From positions 1 through 64,000 of the forward strand of contig CALWCA010000001.1 in the NCBI GenBank assembly GCA_944376235.1: a DNA stretch of 64,000 nt. Direction: 5' to 3'. The position numbers were made by a program, and so were the translations under genes. Source of the DNA: an uncultured Clostridia bacterium (GTDB lineage: Bacteria > Bacillota > Clostridia > Oscillospirales > Feifaniaceae). A model generated the notes under the pieces. It was not told the DNA's origin. It saw only the letters and a list, made by a program, of their open reading frames with translations, and did not search any database. Positions within the stretch are counted from its first letter, which is position 1, and every line of letters starts with the position of its first letter. Positions 8,281 to 17,760 of the stretch are shown in pieces.

Positions 8281-9804
8281 ATGCTGGCAACAGTGACCAG
8301 CCTGGGCCTGCAGGGGCTCTACTGTTACCGCGTCACGGTAGAGGCAGACCTTGTGGAAGAGGGGCATGGGTTTGAGATCGTAGGGCTGCCGGGGGCGGCG
8401 GTCAAGGAGAGCCGGGAGCGCGTGCGCGCCAGTCTGCGCAACGGGGATCTCAGCTATCCTGATGGCCGTATTACGGTCAATCTGGCCCCTGCGGACACCG
8501 CGAAGGATTCTCCCATTTACGATCTGCCGGTTTTGCTTGCGCTGCTGCGCGCAGGGGATTTGCTGCCGGAGCAGCCGCAGGAATATGCTTTTGTGGGAGA
8601 GCTGTCGATGTCGGGAGAGCTGCGTCCCGCCAAAGGAGTGCTTCCCATGGCAAGAGCCTGTGCCGCCATGGGGATTACAAGGCTGTATGTGCCGCAGGTC
8701 AACGCCGCCGAGGCGGCATTGGCGGGTGATGTGGAGGTGGTGGGCGTCTCCAACGTGCAGGAGCTGCTCGAGCTGCTCAACGGCCACCGGCCGACAAAGC
8801 TCTTCCAGGCGGAGTGGAAGCCCTATGAGCCAAATTTGGAAGGCTTGCCCGACTTTTCGGAGGTGCGCGGGCAGGAGCATGCAAAGCGCGCGCTGGAAAT
8901 TGCGGCGGCCGGAGGACATAATGTGATTATGGTGGGGCCGCCCGGCGCGGGCAAGTCCATGCTGGCAAAACGGCTGCCCTCCATTTTGCCTCCCATGACC
9001 CGGGAGGAGACGCTGGAGGCCAGCGAACTGCACTCGGTGGCGGGCCTTTTGACCGACGGCAAGCTGCTGACGTCGAGGCCCTTCCGCGCGCCGCACCACA
9101 CCATCTCCAACGTGGGGCTGGCGGGCGGCGGCACGCGGGCGCGGCCGGGAGAGCTGTCGCTGGCGCACTGCGGCGTGCTTTTTCTCGACGAGCTTCCCGA
9201 GTTTTCGCGTTCGGCGCTCGAGGTGCTGCGCCAGCCCCTCGAGGACGGGGTCATCACCATTTCGCGCGCCTCGGGAAGCGTGACCTATCCCAGCCGGTGC
9301 ATGATGGTGGCGGCGCTCAACCCCTGTCCCTGCGGGCAGTTTGGCGTGGAGGGCGGCAGATGTTTTTGCAGTCAGGCTGACATCGCGCGCTACCTGCGCC
9401 GCATTTCAGGGCCCCTGCTCGACCGCATCGACCTGCAGGTGGAGGTGGCGCCCTTGAGCTTTGACGAAATTTCCATGCCGCCCGCCGAGCCTTCGCGCGC
9501 GATCCGCGAGCGGGTGTGTGCGGCCAGGGAGCGGCAGGTGGAGCGCTTTCGGGGAACCGGCATTGTCTCCAACAGCGCCATGGGGCATCGTCAGGTCGCT
9601 GAATACTGCGTTTTGTCGCCCGAGGCAAAGGAATTTTTGAGCGGGGCTTACTCCACTATGCATCTTTCTGCGCGCAGCTACGACAGACTGTGCAAGGTAG
9701 CCCGCACCATCGCCGACCTGGCGGGGGCCGACGTCATTGCGCCGGAGCACCTGGCCGAGGCCGTGCAGTACCGTGCGCTGGACAGGAAATACTGGAAACG
9801 ATAA
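8281..9804 (+). CDS. yifB: YifB/ComM family Mg-chelatase-like AAA+ ATPase
   Basis: 507 residues, full family length. An N-terminal Lon-protease-like fold region (GLPGAAVKESRERV; LAPADTAKDSP) is followed by the AAA+ module with Walker A GPPGAGKSMLAKRLPS near residue 219, Walker B VLFLDELPEF and a C-terminal Mg-chelatase-like domain. Relatives (ComM) act as helicases that aid branch migration during natural transformation. ATG 8281 is chosen because AGGAGGGG ends 5 bases upstream; the frame is open for 17 more codons upstream without such support. It has its own strong promoter. Confidence 0.93.
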   Translation: MLATVTSLGLQGLYCYRVTVEADLVEEGHGFEIVGLPGAAVKESRERVRASLRNGDLSYPDGRITVNLAPADTAKDSPIYDLPVLLALLRAGDLLPEQPQEYAFVGELSMSGELRPAKGVLPMARACAAMGITRLYVPQVNAAEAALAGDVEVVGVSNVQELLELLNGHRPTKLFQAEWKPYEPNLEGLPDFSEVRGQEHAKRALEIAAAGGHNVIMVGPPGAGKSMLAKRLPSILPPMTREETLEASELHSVAGLLTDGKLLTSRPFRAPHHTISNVGLAGGGTRARPGELSLAHCGVLFLDELPEFSRSALEVLRQPLEDGVITISRASGSVTYPSRCMMVAALNPCPCGQFGVEGGRCFCSQADIARYLRRISGPLLDRIDLQVEVAPLSFDEISMPPAEPSRAIRERVCAARERQVERFRGTGIVSNSAMGHRQVAEYCVLSPEAKEFLSGAYSTMHLSARSYDRLCKVARTIADLAGADVIAPEHLAEAVQYRALDRKYWKR

Positions 9805-9852
9805 CAATAACAATAACGACAACACCCCCTGAACAGGGGGCCACGAAACGAG

Positions 9853-9901
9853 GGGCGGCGCAGATTTCTGCGCCGCCCGGCGCGCTCCGCCGGGGCGCGC
9901 C
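9853..9901. repeat. Two adjacent GC-rich hairpins after yifB
   Basis: A perfect 12-bp palindrome with a 2-base loop (9853-9878) is followed directly by a second stem (GGCGCGC with GCGCGCC, 9879-9901). A small CCCC/GGGG hairpin precedes them near 9823-9838. No U-tract follows; they may limit read-through or protect the yifB 3' end. Confidence 0.55.
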
Positions 9902-9972
9902 GGACAGGCCGGCTGCCCGGGCGGGAGAGCCGCGGTCCCTTGGAGAAAAGGAAGGAGCAGCGCGAAAGACCC

Positions 9973-10944
9973 ATGAAAAAAATTTTGCTTTTGGCCCTGG
10001 CGGCCGCCCTGCTGCTGGCAGGATGTACGAAAGAAGGCAAGCCCACTCAGGAGATCCGACTGTCGACGGCAGCCACCACTGGGGCGCTGTACCCCCTGGG
10101 CGGGGCGCTGGCCTCCCTTTGGGGAGAGAATTTGGAAGGCGTGCGCGTGACTGCGCAGGCCTCGGCCGGGGGGATCGAGAACTTGAGGCTTTTGGCCGAA
10201 GGGGAGGCTGAGCTTGGCTTTGCCGTGACCTCGCTTTTGTGGGAGGCGCAGCAGGGGGAGGGCAGCTTTGAAGGAGCGCCAAACGACCAGATCCGCGTTT
10301 TGGCGGGTCTGTATTACAACCCCAATCAAGTGGTGGTGACAGAGCAAAGCGGCGCGCAGGCGATGGAGGATTTGGAAGGGCTGCGCTTTGCCCCGGGAAC
10401 TGCGGGCTCCACCACCTCGGTTGAAACCGAGATCCATCTTGAGCAGCTCGGCATCGACTATCCCGACGGCATCCGGGCGCAGTTTGTGGGCTTTACCGAG
10501 GCGGTGGAGCTCATGCGAAACCGTCAGCTCGACGGGGCGTGGGTGATGGCAGGCCTTGGCAATGCCGCCGTGACCGAAATCATGGCCACGGCCGACGGAC
10601 GCCTGCTGTCCATGGACGACTCCCTCATCGAGGCGCTGCAGGAGAAGTACCCCTGGTATGCCTGCTATGTGATTCCGGCCGGCACTTATGCCAATCAGGA
10701 GGAGGACGTTGTCACCTCGGCCATCAAGCTGGCGCTTTTCTGCTCGGCTGAGCTCGATGAGCAGACGGCATATGAGCTGACGCGCATCATGTGGGAGAAT
10801 ATGGACACCCTCCAGCAGAGCATTCCCGCGCTGGAGGGCGTAGAGCTGCAGGACGCCGTGACCGACCTTGCACAGATTCCTCTGCACGAGGGTGCGCGCA
10901 GATACTATGAGGAACAAGGGCTTTTGCCTGCGCAGGAGCAGTAG
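9973..10944 (+). CDS. TAXI-family solute-binding lipoprotein
   Basis: 323 residues. The signal peptide is of the lipoprotein type (MKKILLLALAAALLLAGC, Cys18), so the mature protein is anchored outside the membrane. The body (TAATTGALYPLGGALASLW; ASAGGIENLRLLAEGEAELGF) matches TAXI substrate-binding proteins of TRAP transporters, which bind organic acids such as glutamate or other dicarboxylates. No DctQ/DctM-like permease is adjacent, so the partner must be encoded elsewhere or the protein works alone. The nearest ribosome site (GGAAGGAG) is unusually far from the ATG, about 15 bases. Confidence 0.85.
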   Translation: MKKILLLALAAALLLAGCTKEGKPTQEIRLSTAATTGALYPLGGALASLWGENLEGVRVTAQASAGGIENLRLLAEGEAELGFAVTSLLWEAQQGEGSFEGAPNDQIRVLAGLYYNPNQVVVTEQSGAQAMEDLEGLRFAPGTAGSTTSVETEIHLEQLGIDYPDGIRAQFVGFTEAVELMRNRQLDGAWVMAGLGNAAVTEIMATADGRLLSMDDSLIEALQEKYPWYACYVIPAGTYANQEEDVVTSAIKLALFCSAELDEQTAYELTRIMWENMDTLQQSIPALEGVELQDAVTDLAQIPLHEGARRYYEEQGLLPAQEQ

Positions 10945-11084
10945 CCGCCCTTCTTGAGCGGGGAAGGCCGCCGCAAAAAGGGGAAAGGGCCTGCCGCCTT
11001 TCTCCTTTCTGCATGGTTGTGCCAAAACGGGCATTTCGGGAGAGCCCATTTTAAAAATTGCCATAAAAGCCCAGACGCAAATTT

Positions 11085-11114
11085 TGCATAGACAAATTCA
11101 GCCTGCGGATACTA
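11085..11114 (+). promoter_or_regulatory. Candidate sigma-G promoter of spoVT
   Basis: TGCATA (11085-11090), a 17-bp spacer and GATACTA (11108-11114) resemble the forespore sigma-G pattern (GNATR, then CATNNTA). The position, 31 bp upstream of spoVT, fits the known sigma-G control of spoVT in Bacillus. No good sigma-A alternative is seen. Confidence 0.5.
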
Positions 11115-11145
11115 GGGTTACAGAATTTTCGCAGGAGGTCTATAT

Positions 11146-11679
11146 ATGAAGGCAACCGGAATTGTTCGGCGCATTGACGATTTGGGCCGCGTGGTCATTC
11201 CCAAGGAAATCCGCCGCACCATGCGGATTCGCGAGGGAGAGCCCCTTGAGATTTATACCGACCGCGACGGTGAAGTGATTTTCAAGAAGTATTCCCCGGT
11301 GGGGGAGCTTTCGGTGCTGGCGGGCGGCTGCGCCGAGGCGCTCTCGCGCACGGCAGGCTGCCCGGTGGTGATTTGCGACAGAGACACGGTGATTGTGGCT
11401 GTGGGCGGCGCGCGCAAGGAGCTGGAAGGGAAGGTCATCAGCGCGGCCTATGAGGCCCAGATGGAGGAGCGTCAGGCCCTTGTGCGGGGCAGCGGGCAGC
11501 GCCCGGCCCCGATTGTAGAAGGCGTGCCGCGCTCTGAGCCCGTGGCTGCCGCGCCCATTTTGTCGGACGGCGATGTGATTGGCTCTGTGGCGCTGCTGGG
11601 CGACATGCCGGGCGGAGAAGTGGAGCTCAAGCTTGCCATGGCCGCCGCAGGATTCCTGGCCAAGCAGCTGGAATCGTAA
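11146..11679 (+). CDS. spoVT: Stage V sporulation regulator SpoVT
   Basis: 177 residues. The N-terminal 50 residues are an AbrB-type swapped-hairpin DNA-binding domain (MKATGIVRRIDDLGRVVIPK). The rest is a GAF-like domain, the layout that distinguishes SpoVT from AbrB. It tunes late forespore gene expression, so it implies a spore former or a recent descendant. GCAGGAGG lies 8 bases upstream of the ATG. It is probably monocistronic: a sigma-A promoter for the next cluster starts 39 bp after its stop. Confidence 0.92.
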   Translation: MKATGIVRRIDDLGRVVIPKEIRRTMRIREGEPLEIYTDRDGEVIFKKYSPVGELSVLAGGCAEALSRTAGCPVVICDRDTVIVAVGGARKELEGKVISAAYEAQMEERQALVRGSGQRPAPIVEGVPRSEPVAAAPILSDGDVIGSVALLGDMPGGEVELKLAMAAAGFLAKQLES

Positions 11680-11718
11680 ATTTTTGCACAAAACGTGTAT
11701 TTTTTTGGGGCGAACACC

Positions 11719-11747
11719 TTGAAAATCGGAGAAAAGTGTGATATACT
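11719..11747 (+). promoter_or_regulatory. Sigma-A promoter of the rimP-nusA-infB operon
   Basis: TTGAAA (11719-11724), 17-bp spacer, TATACT (11742-11747), 83 bp upstream of rimP. Confidence 0.75.
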
Positions 11748-11773
11748 GCTTCGGTAAGGTAGAAAACAATGGT

Positions 11774-11807
11774 AGAAAGGAGTGGGCGGTGCCCGCTCCT
11801 TTCTTTA
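11774..11807 (+). terminator. Intrinsic terminator/attenuator in the rimP leader
   Basis: A 14-bp stem (AGAAAGGAGTGGGC pairing with GCCCGCTCCTTTCT, one G-U, 3-base loop) followed by TTTAT lies between the promoter and the rimP start. Being inside the leader, it is better placed to attenuate the operon than to end spoVT. Confidence 0.65.
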
Positions 11808-11829
11808 TGACGTAAGGGAGACAAAACGC

Positions 11830-12372
11830 ATGGCAAAGCCACAGGGGAGCGGCACGGCCGCGCTGCTGGAGAAGGTCACGCTGCTGGCGCAGCCTCTGGC
11901 GGACGAGATGGGACTGGAGCTGTGGGACGTCGAGTATAGGAAGGAGGGCGGCATGTTTGTGCTGCGCTACACGCTTGACGCGCCGCAGGGGGTGGATCTT
12001 GACACCTGCGAAGCCTTTTCGCGCGCTGTGGAGCAAAAGCTTGACGAGGCCGATCCCATCGAGAGCAGCTATCGCCTGGAAGTGCAGTCGGCGGGGCTCG
12101 ACCGCCCGCTCAAGCGCCCATCGGATTTTGAACGGTTTTTGGGCACGAGGGTGGAGGTCGGCCTGTATGCGCCCCTGGGGGGCAGCGTGGAGCAGGCCGC
12201 GTCGCTGTGTTTTTCGGCGTGCGACGCGCCGTTGCCGGCCGCAGTCAAGCATTTTGAGGCGCGGCTGGAGGGATATGAGCCAGGCCTGCTGACGCTGGTC
12301 GACGATGCGGGAACGAGCTTTTCGCTGCGTCAGGCCGACGCCGCGTCGGTGCGGCTGGCCGTGGAATGGTAG
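11830..12372 (+). CDS. rimP: Ribosome maturation factor RimP
   Basis: 180 residues; aids 30S maturation. Typical features are the N-terminal LEKVTLLAQPLADEMGLELW, RYTLDAPQGVDLDTCEAFSR and SAGLDRPLKRPSDFERFLG, with an Sm-like C-terminal half. A segment of about 20 residues (around 118-138) looks longer than usual before the last strands. ATG 11830 follows TAAGGGAG. First gene of the nusA-infB operon. Confidence 0.92.
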   Translation: MAKPQGSGTAALLEKVTLLAQPLADEMGLELWDVEYRKEGGMFVLRYTLDAPQGVDLDTCEAFSRAVEQKLDEADPIESSYRLEVQSAGLDRPLKRPSDFERFLGTRVEVGLYAPLGGSVEQAASLCFSACDAPLPAAVKHFEARLEGYEPGLLTLVDDAGTSFSLRQADAASVRLAVEW

Positions 12373-12408
12373 ACCGCTTACAAATATCTGGATAGGAGAA
12401 TCGGGAAC

Positions 12409-13662
12409 ATGGATTACAGCGAGCTGTTTGAGGCGCTTGAAGAGCTGGAAAAGGAGCGCGGCATTCCCAAGGAATACATGCTGCAGAAAATAGAGGCCGG
12501 GCTGCTGGCGGCGCTGCGCAAGGACGCGGCCAGCTCCGAGACGCTGGCCGTGCTGGTCGACGAGGATGCGAAGACCATCAAGCTGGTCACGCGCCGCAAA
12601 GTGGTGGAGCAGGTGGAGACGCCCGGCGCCGAGCTGACGCTGGAGGAGGCCCAGGCCATTGACCCCAAGTATGGCCTGGGGGATATCGTGGAGGAGGAGA
12701 TCGACCCCCACAACTTCGGCAGGATCTCGGCCCAGAATGCAAAGCAGGTCATCATCCAGGGCATCCGCGAGTATGAGAGAGACCAGATTTACAACGAGTA
12801 TCAGAGCCGCCAGCACGAGCTGCTGAGCTGTGTGGTGGCGCGCGTGGATCGCCGGGGGGCAGCACTGACGCTGGACAAGACCGAGGTGTATCTTGTCACG
12901 GGCGAGCAGATTCCCGGAGAGGTTTTGCGCGAAGGAAAGCGCATCAAGGTCTATGTGGTGGAGGTCAGAAATTCCACGAGGGGCCCGCAGATCATGATTT
13001 CCCGCACGCACCCCGGAATGGTGCGCCGTCTGTTTGAAATGGAGGTGCCGGAGATTGCCTCGGGCGTGGTGGAGATCAAGTCGGTGGCCAGGGAGGCCGG
13101 GTCGCGCTCCAAGATGGCGGTCAGCACCACGGTGGAGGGCGTTGACCCCATCGGCGCCTGCATCGGCCCGCGCGGACAGCGCGTGGCGGCCGTGGTGGCC
13201 GAGCTCAACGGCGAGAAGATCGACATTGTGCGCTGGCACGAAGACCCCGAGGCCTACATCGCCGAGGCGCTGGCGCCCGCCGAAACCACCTGCGTCATGC
13301 TGGGCAGCGACCACTCCTGCCGCGCCATCGTGCCCGACGACCAGCTGTCGCTGGCCATCGGCAAGGAGGGGCAAAACGCCCGGCTTGCCGCCAAGCTGAC
13401 CGGCTGGAAAATCGACATCAAGCCCGAGAGCGAGCTGGAATACTGGCGTGAGAAGATGGAAGAAGAGCGCGCCGCCGAGCAGGAGGAGCTGGCGCTTCGA
13501 GCAGGCCTTGCGGAGCAGGAGGAGCTGCCCGCCGAAGGGCAGGCGCCGCAGGAGATGCCGGCGTCGGCCGGCGATGCCGGGCAGGCGGGCGAGCCTTCGG
13601 AGCAGGCGGACGGTCAAAACGAGGAAAACGATATCGTGGCTGCGGGCGCCGCTCAGGAGTAA
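12409..13662 (+). CDS. nusA: Transcription termination/antitermination factor NusA
   Basis: 417 residues. The N-terminal RNA-polymerase-binding domain (about 1-125), S1 domain (about 134-200) and two KH domains ([38 protein letters not shown]) are all present. After residue about 345 follows an acidic Glu/Ala/Gln-rich tail of about 70 residues, not the AR repeats of proteobacteria. Acts in pausing, termination and rRNA antitermination. 36 bp after rimP. Confidence 0.95.
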   Translation: MDYSELFEALEELEKERGIPKEYMLQKIEAGLLAALRKDAASSETLAVLVDEDAKTIKLVTRRKVVEQVETPGAELTLEEAQAIDPKYGLGDIVEEEIDPHNFGRISAQNAKQVIIQGIREYERDQIYNEYQSRQHELLSCVVARVDRRGAALTLDKTEVYLVTGEQIPGEVLREGKRIKVYVVEVRNSTRGPQIMISRTHPGMVRRLFEMEVPEIASGVVEIKSVAREAGSRSKMAVSTTVEGVDPIGACIGPRGQRVAAVVAELNGEKIDIVRWHEDPEAYIAEALAPAETTCVMLGSDHSCRAIVPDDQLSLAIGKEGQNARLAAKLTGWKIDIKPESELEYWREKMEEERAAEQEELALRAGLAEQEELPAEGQAPQEMPASAGDAGQAGEPSEQADGQNEENDIVAAGAAQE

Positions 13663-13717
13663 GAGCGGAAAGCCGCACCGAAACCCCATTTTTGCATATA
13701 GGTAGGTAAGTGCTGTT

Positions 13718-14041
13718 TTGAGTACAAAAAAAGTCCCCTTGAGAATGTGCGTCTCCTGCGGGGAGATGCGCCCCAAAAAAGAGCTGCTGCGCATGGTCAA
13801 AACGCCGGAGGGAGCCATCGAGCTGGATTTCACCGGCAAGAAGAACGGGCGCGGCGCCTATATCTGCAAAAGCCAGGTCTGCTTTGAGAAGCTTCCCCGC
13901 GCGGGAAAGCGGATTGAGAAGGCCTTTGGCTGCAAACTGCCGGAGGAGCTTTCGGCACAACTGAGAGAGGAGTTTGAGCGTGTGCGGGAACGAGAGCTTG
14001 CAGCAGCTTCACAGGGCGATGCGCCTTCTGGGGTTGGCTAA
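13718..14041 (+). CDS. rnpM: YlxR/RnpM family RNA-binding protein
   Basis: 107 residues, start TTG 13718 (an internal ATG at 13745 would cut the conserved core). The core RMCVSCGEMRPKKELLRMV and the nucleic-acid loop GRGAYICKS are typical. Family members bind RNA; the Bacillus protein has been described as a modulator of RNase P. Encoded as usual between nusA and the L7Ae-like gene, whose start overlaps its 3' end by about 60 bp. Confidence 0.9.
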   Translation: MSTKKVPLRMCVSCGEMRPKKELLRMVKTPEGAIELDFTGKKNGRGAYICKSQVCFEKLPRAGKRIEKAFGCKLPEELSAQLREEFERVRERELAAASQGDAPSGVG

Positions 14042-14336
14042 GCGGGCAGGCGCCGTGTCAAGCGGCGTGGAGGGCGTGCGCTCATTGTGCCGGTCGGGCA
14101 GGGCCGGGGTGGTTTTGATGGCGAAGGACTGTTCGCCCAATTCACAAAAGCGCATTGCCGACTGCTGCGCCTTTTACGGGGTGCGGCTTGTGGCGCTGCC
14201 TTTCGGCAAGGAAGAGCTGGGGCACGCCATCGGAAAGAGTGAGGCTGCGGCGGCCGCCGTCGGCAATGCGGGCCTGGCAAGGGAAATTTTAAGCTGCTTT
14301 GCGGTGCAGGAAAGCAAGGAAAGAGGGGGTAACTGA
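13980..14336 (+). CDS. L7Ae-family K-turn RNA-binding protein (YlxQ)
   Basis: 118 residues. The core RLLGLAKRAGAVSSG through VVLMAKDCSPNSQKRI marks the L7Ae/L30e/YlxQ family, which binds kink-turn RNA. GTG 13980 is preferred: AGGAG lies 7 bases upstream; TTG 13974 and ATG 14025 are in frame alternatives. The gene overlaps the end of rnpM and ends 3 bp before infB, so coupling is likely. Confidence 0.88.
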   Translation: MCGNESLQQLHRAMRLLGLAKRAGAVSSGVEGVRSLCRSGRAGVVLMAKDCSPNSQKRIADCCAFYGVRLVALPFGKEELGHAIGKSEAAAAAVGNAGLAREILSCFAVQESKERGGN

Positions 14337-14339
14337 GAT

Positions 14340-17285
14340 ATGGCAGTTGTAAAGTATCGCGTGCATGAGGTCGCCAAGGACTTCAATGTACCCAACAAGG
14401 AGATTTTGGACTTGCTCAAGGATCGGTTCGGCGGGGAGCAGCGCAACCACATGGCGGCACTGGAGACCGACGAGCTCAATTACATCTTTGAGGTCATGTC
14501 GCAAAAGCATGCTGTTGCCTCCTTTGAGCCCTATTTCAAGGCGGGCGAGCAGGCGCGAAGCCAGACAGAATCGGCAAAGAAGGCGCGCGCCGAAAAAGAG
14601 CGCGAGCAGGCGCTTTTGGAGGAGGCAAGACAAAGGGAGCAGGCTGCCGCGCAGGCCGCGCTGACCAAGCAGCGTGTGCGCGAGGAGGCGGCGGCCGCCA
14701 TTGCGGCCAAAAAGGCCAGAGAGGCGGCGGCAGCCGCCCCGGCCCAGCAGCCCCAGCCGCAGCAGGCGGCTCCGGCAAGGCAGGCAGCCCACGCCGCCCC
14801 AGCCCAGGCCGCAGGGCAGGAAAAGCCGGCCGCAGGGCAGGCACAGGCCCCGCAGCACGCACCCGCGCAGCAGCAGACACACAGCCAGCCGCACACGCCG
14901 GCCCAGCAGCCGGCGGGCGCGCCGGGCGCACCTGCGGGCAGCCGTCCGCTCCGACCCAACACCAATCAGGCGCCGGCGGGGGGGCGTCCTTTGCGCCCCA
15001 ACACCAACCAGGCGCCGGCAGGCAGCCGTCCGCTTCGCCCCAACACCAACCAGGCGCCGGCGGCAGGCAGCCGGGCGCCGGCGGCAGGCGGCACTCAGGG
15101 ACAGGCGGGGGGACGGCCTCTGCGTCCCAACACCAATCAGCGCCTGCAGCAGGGTGCGCAGGGTGCGCGGCCCGCACAGGCCGGCCAGGGAGGCCGTCCG
15201 GCTCCCGGAAGCGCGCCGCGCCCGGCGCAGGGAGGCCGTCCGGCGGCTGCGCAGCAGGGGGGTGCGCCGCGTCCGGCACAGCCCGCGCAGCCGCAAAAGC
15301 CCCAGCAGACCACCCGCCGCGAGGGCGTGCGGGTGGTGGATACCCGTGCGGGCAGCGTGGATTTGTCCAAGTTTGACGAGAGATTTGACCAGCTTACGCC
15401 TGACAAGGCGCGCAACATGGGCGGCGGCAAGCACAAGGTGGGCAAGCGGCCCAATCAGCGCCCCACCCCCTATCAGAAGCGCGAGACCGAGGCCGAGAAG
15501 CTCAAGCGTCTTGAGCTGGAGAAGGCCCGCCGCGCCCCGCTTCACATCACCATCCCCGACGAGATTGTGGTCAGCGAGCTGGCGACCCGTCTGAAAAAGA
15601 CCAATGCCGACGTGGTGAAAAAGCTCTTTCTCATGGGCTTCCCCGTCACGGCCAACGACACCATCGACTTCGACACGGCGGCGCTGGTGTCCGAGGAGTT
15701 TGGCGCGCTGTATACCAAAGAGGTGGTCGTCACCATCGAGGAGCGCCTGATTGACGACTCGGAGGACAAAGAGGAGGATCTGGTGCCGCGCGACCCCGTC
15801 GTGGTGGTCATGGGCCACGTCGACCACGGCAAGACCTCGCTGCTTGACGCCATCCGCCACACCCACGTCACCGAGGGCGAGGCCGGCGGCATCACGCAGC
15901 ACATCGGCGCTTACAAGGTGGAGATTTCGGGCAGGGAAATCACCTTTCTCGACACCCCGGGACACGCCGCCTTCACCTCCATGCGTGCGCGCGGCGCCAA
16001 CGTCACGGACATTGCCATTTTGGTCATCGCCGCCGACGACGGCATCATGCCGCAGACGGTTGAGGCCATCAACCACGCCAAGGCCGCAGGCGTTTCCATT
16101 ATCGTGGCCATCAACAAGATCGACAAGCCCGACGCCAATCCCGACCGCGTCAAGCAGGAGCTGACCGAGCACGGGCTGGTGCCCGAGGAGTGGGGCGGCG
16201 ACGTCATCTGCGTGCCGGTTTCGGCCGTCACCCACGAGGGCATCGACACGCTGCTTGAGATGGTGCTGCTCACGGCCGACATGCGCGAGCTCAAGGCCAA
16301 CCCCTCCCGCAGGGCCAGAGGCACCGTCATCGAGGCCCAGCTCGACAAGGGACGCGGCCCCGTGGCGACAGTGCTGGTGCAAAACGGAACGCTGCATGCC
16401 GGCGACGTCATGATTGCGGGGACGTCGGTGGGACGCGTGCGCGTCATGACCGACGACAAGGGCCGCAAGCTCAAGGAGGCGGGCCCCTCCACCCCGGTGG
16501 AAATCATGGGCCTTGCCGAGGTGCCGCAGGCCGGCGACCTCTTCTATGCCGTTGAGGACGAGAAGATGGCCAGAGAGCTGGCGGAGCAGCGCAAGGCGGA
16601 GGAAAAGGCGGCGCAGGCCGGCAAGATGCAGAAGGTGTCGCTCGACGACCTCTTCAACCAGATCCAGCAGGGCGACGTCAAGGAGCTCAACCTCATTGTC
16701 AAGGCCGACGTCATGGGCTCGGCCGAGGCGGTGCAGGCTTCGCTGGAGAAGCTGAGCAATGACGAGGTGCGTGTGCGCGTCATTCACAGCGGCGTGGGCG
16801 CCATCTCGGGCAGCGACCTCATGCTGGCCGAGGCCAGCAACGCCATCATCATCGGCTTTAACGTGCGCCCCGACGCCGCCATCCGCGAGGACGCGGCCCA
16901 AAGAGGGGTAGACATCCGCACCTACCGCATCATCTACGAGTGCATCGAGGAGATGGAGGCCGCCATGAAGGGCATGCTGGCCCCCAAATTCCGCGAGGTG
17001 GTGCAGGGCCACGCCGAGGTGCGCCAGATTTTCAAGGTTTCGGGTGTGGGCACCATCGCCGGCTGCTACGTCAAGAGCGGGAAGATTAACCGCAACAGCT
17101 CGGTGCGCGTGCTGCGCGACAGCGTGGTCGTGGCCGAGACCAAGCTCGACTCGCTGCGCCGCTTTAAGGACGACGTGCGCGAGGTGGCCGAGGGCTTCGA
17201 ATGCGGCATCGGCCTCGAGAGGTTCAACGATATCAAGGAAGGCGACGTCATTGAGGCGTTTGTCATGGAGGAATATCACGACTAA
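14340..17285 (+). CDS. infB: Translation initiation factor IF-2
   Basis: 981 residues, a long IF-2. The N-terminal IF2-N domain (about 1-55) is followed by about 350 residues of Ala/Gln/Pro/Arg-rich low complexity with four RPLRPNTNQ units, a second IF2-N-like region (about 400-450) and the GTPase domain: G1 GHVDHGKTS near residue 492, G3 DTPGHAAF, G4 NKID. Domains II, III and the fMet-tRNA-binding C-terminal domain follow. It promotes initiator tRNA binding and subunit joining. ATG 14340 follows GAGGGGGT. Confidence 0.96.
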   Translation: MAVVKYRVHEVAKDFNVPNKEILDLLKDRFGGEQRNHMAALETDELNYIFEVMSQKHAVASFEPYFKAGEQARSQTESAKKARAEKEREQALLEEARQREQAAAQAALTKQRVREEAAAAIAAKKAREAAAAAPAQQPQPQQAAPARQAAHAAPAQAAGQEKPAAGQAQAPQHAPAQQQTHSQPHTPAQQPAGAPGAPAGSRPLRPNTNQAPAGGRPLRPNTNQAPAGSRPLRPNTNQAPAAGSRAPAAGGTQGQAGGRPLRPNTNQRLQQGAQGARPAQAGQGGRPAPGSAPRPAQGGRPAAAQQGGAPRPAQPAQPQKPQQTTRREGVRVVDTRAGSVDLSKFDERFDQLTPDKARNMGGGKHKVGKRPNQRPTPYQKRETEAEKLKRLELEKARRAPLHITIPDEIVVSELATRLKKTNADVVKKLFLMGFPVTANDTIDFDTAALVSEEFGALYTKEVVVTIEERLIDDSEDKEEDLVPRDPVVVVMGHVDHGKTSLLDAIRHTHVTEGEAGGITQHIGAYKVEISGREITFLDTPGHAAFTSMRARGANVTDIAILVIAADDGIMPQTVEAINHAKAAGVSIIVAINKIDKPDANPDRVKQELTEHGLVPEEWGGDVICVPVSAVTHEGIDTLLEMVLLTADMRELKANPSRRARGTVIEAQLDKGRGPVATVLVQNGTLHAGDVMIAGTSVGRVRVMTDDKGRKLKEAGPSTPVEIMGLAEVPQAGDLFYAVEDEKMARELAEQRKAEEKAAQAGKMQKVSLDDLFNQIQQGDVKELNLIVKADVMGSAEAVQASLEKLSNDEVRVRVIHSGVGAISGSDLMLAEASNAIIIGFNVRPDAAIREDAAQRGVDIRTYRIIYECIEEMEAAMKGMLAPKFREVVQGHAEVRQIFKVSGVGTIAGCYVKSGKINRNSSVRVLRDSVVVAETKLDSLRRFKDDVREVAEGFECGIGLERFNDIKEGDVIEAFVMEEYHD
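14943..15140 (+). repeat. RPLRPNTNQ repeats within infB
   Basis: Four copies of the nonapeptide RPLRPNTNQ, the first three spaced by APAG(S/G) linkers, are encoded by near-identical 27-bp units. The region is disordered in IF-2 proteins and varies between species. Confidence 0.85.
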
Positions 17286-17369
17286 AGGCCGGGCACTGCC
17301 GCAGGCGGCAGCTCCCAGAGGCCTTTGCAAAAGGGGAGACAGGAAAGGCCCCATAACAGGAGAAGAAAA

Positions 17370-17759
17370 ATGGCAAAGCATCGAAACGAGCGCATCAACG
17401 AAGAGGTCATGCGCGCAACGGCCGACATCGTCCGGGAGCTCAAGGATCCGCGCATCCCTGTCATGACCAGCATCGTCAGGGTGGAAGTGACGCCCGATCT
17501 GAAATTCGCCAAGGTGTATGTCAGCGTCATGGGCGACGCCGCCGTGCAGGCCGACTGCCTCAAGGGGCTCAAGTCGGCGGCCGGCTTTATCCGGCGCGAG
17601 GTGGGCCGCCGCGTTTTGCTGCGCAGCACCCCGGAATTCCACTTTGTGCTGGACAATTCGGTGGAGCACGGCGCGCACATCGCGCAGGTGCTGCGGCAGC
17701 TTGACATGGAGCGGGAGAAGACGGCTTGCCCGCAAGACGGCGGTGAGCAGGAGGACTGA
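17370..17759 (+). CDS. rbfA: 30S ribosome-binding factor RbfA
   Basis: 129 residues with a single KH-like fold (MAKHRNERINEEVMRA; LKDPRIPVMTSIVRVEVTPD; FHFVLDNSVEHGAHI). Assists 16S 5'-end processing and cold adaptation of 30S assembly. ATG 17370 follows ACAGGAGA. Placed in the usual infB-rbfA-nrnA order, 84 bp after infB. Confidence 0.94.
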   Translation: MAKHRNERINEEVMRATADIVRELKDPRIPVMTSIVRVEVTPDLKFAKVYVSVMGDAAVQADCLKGLKSAAGFIRREVGRRVLLRSTPEFHFVLDNSVEHGAHIAQVLRQLDMEREKTACPQDGGEQED

Positions 17760-17760
17760 G

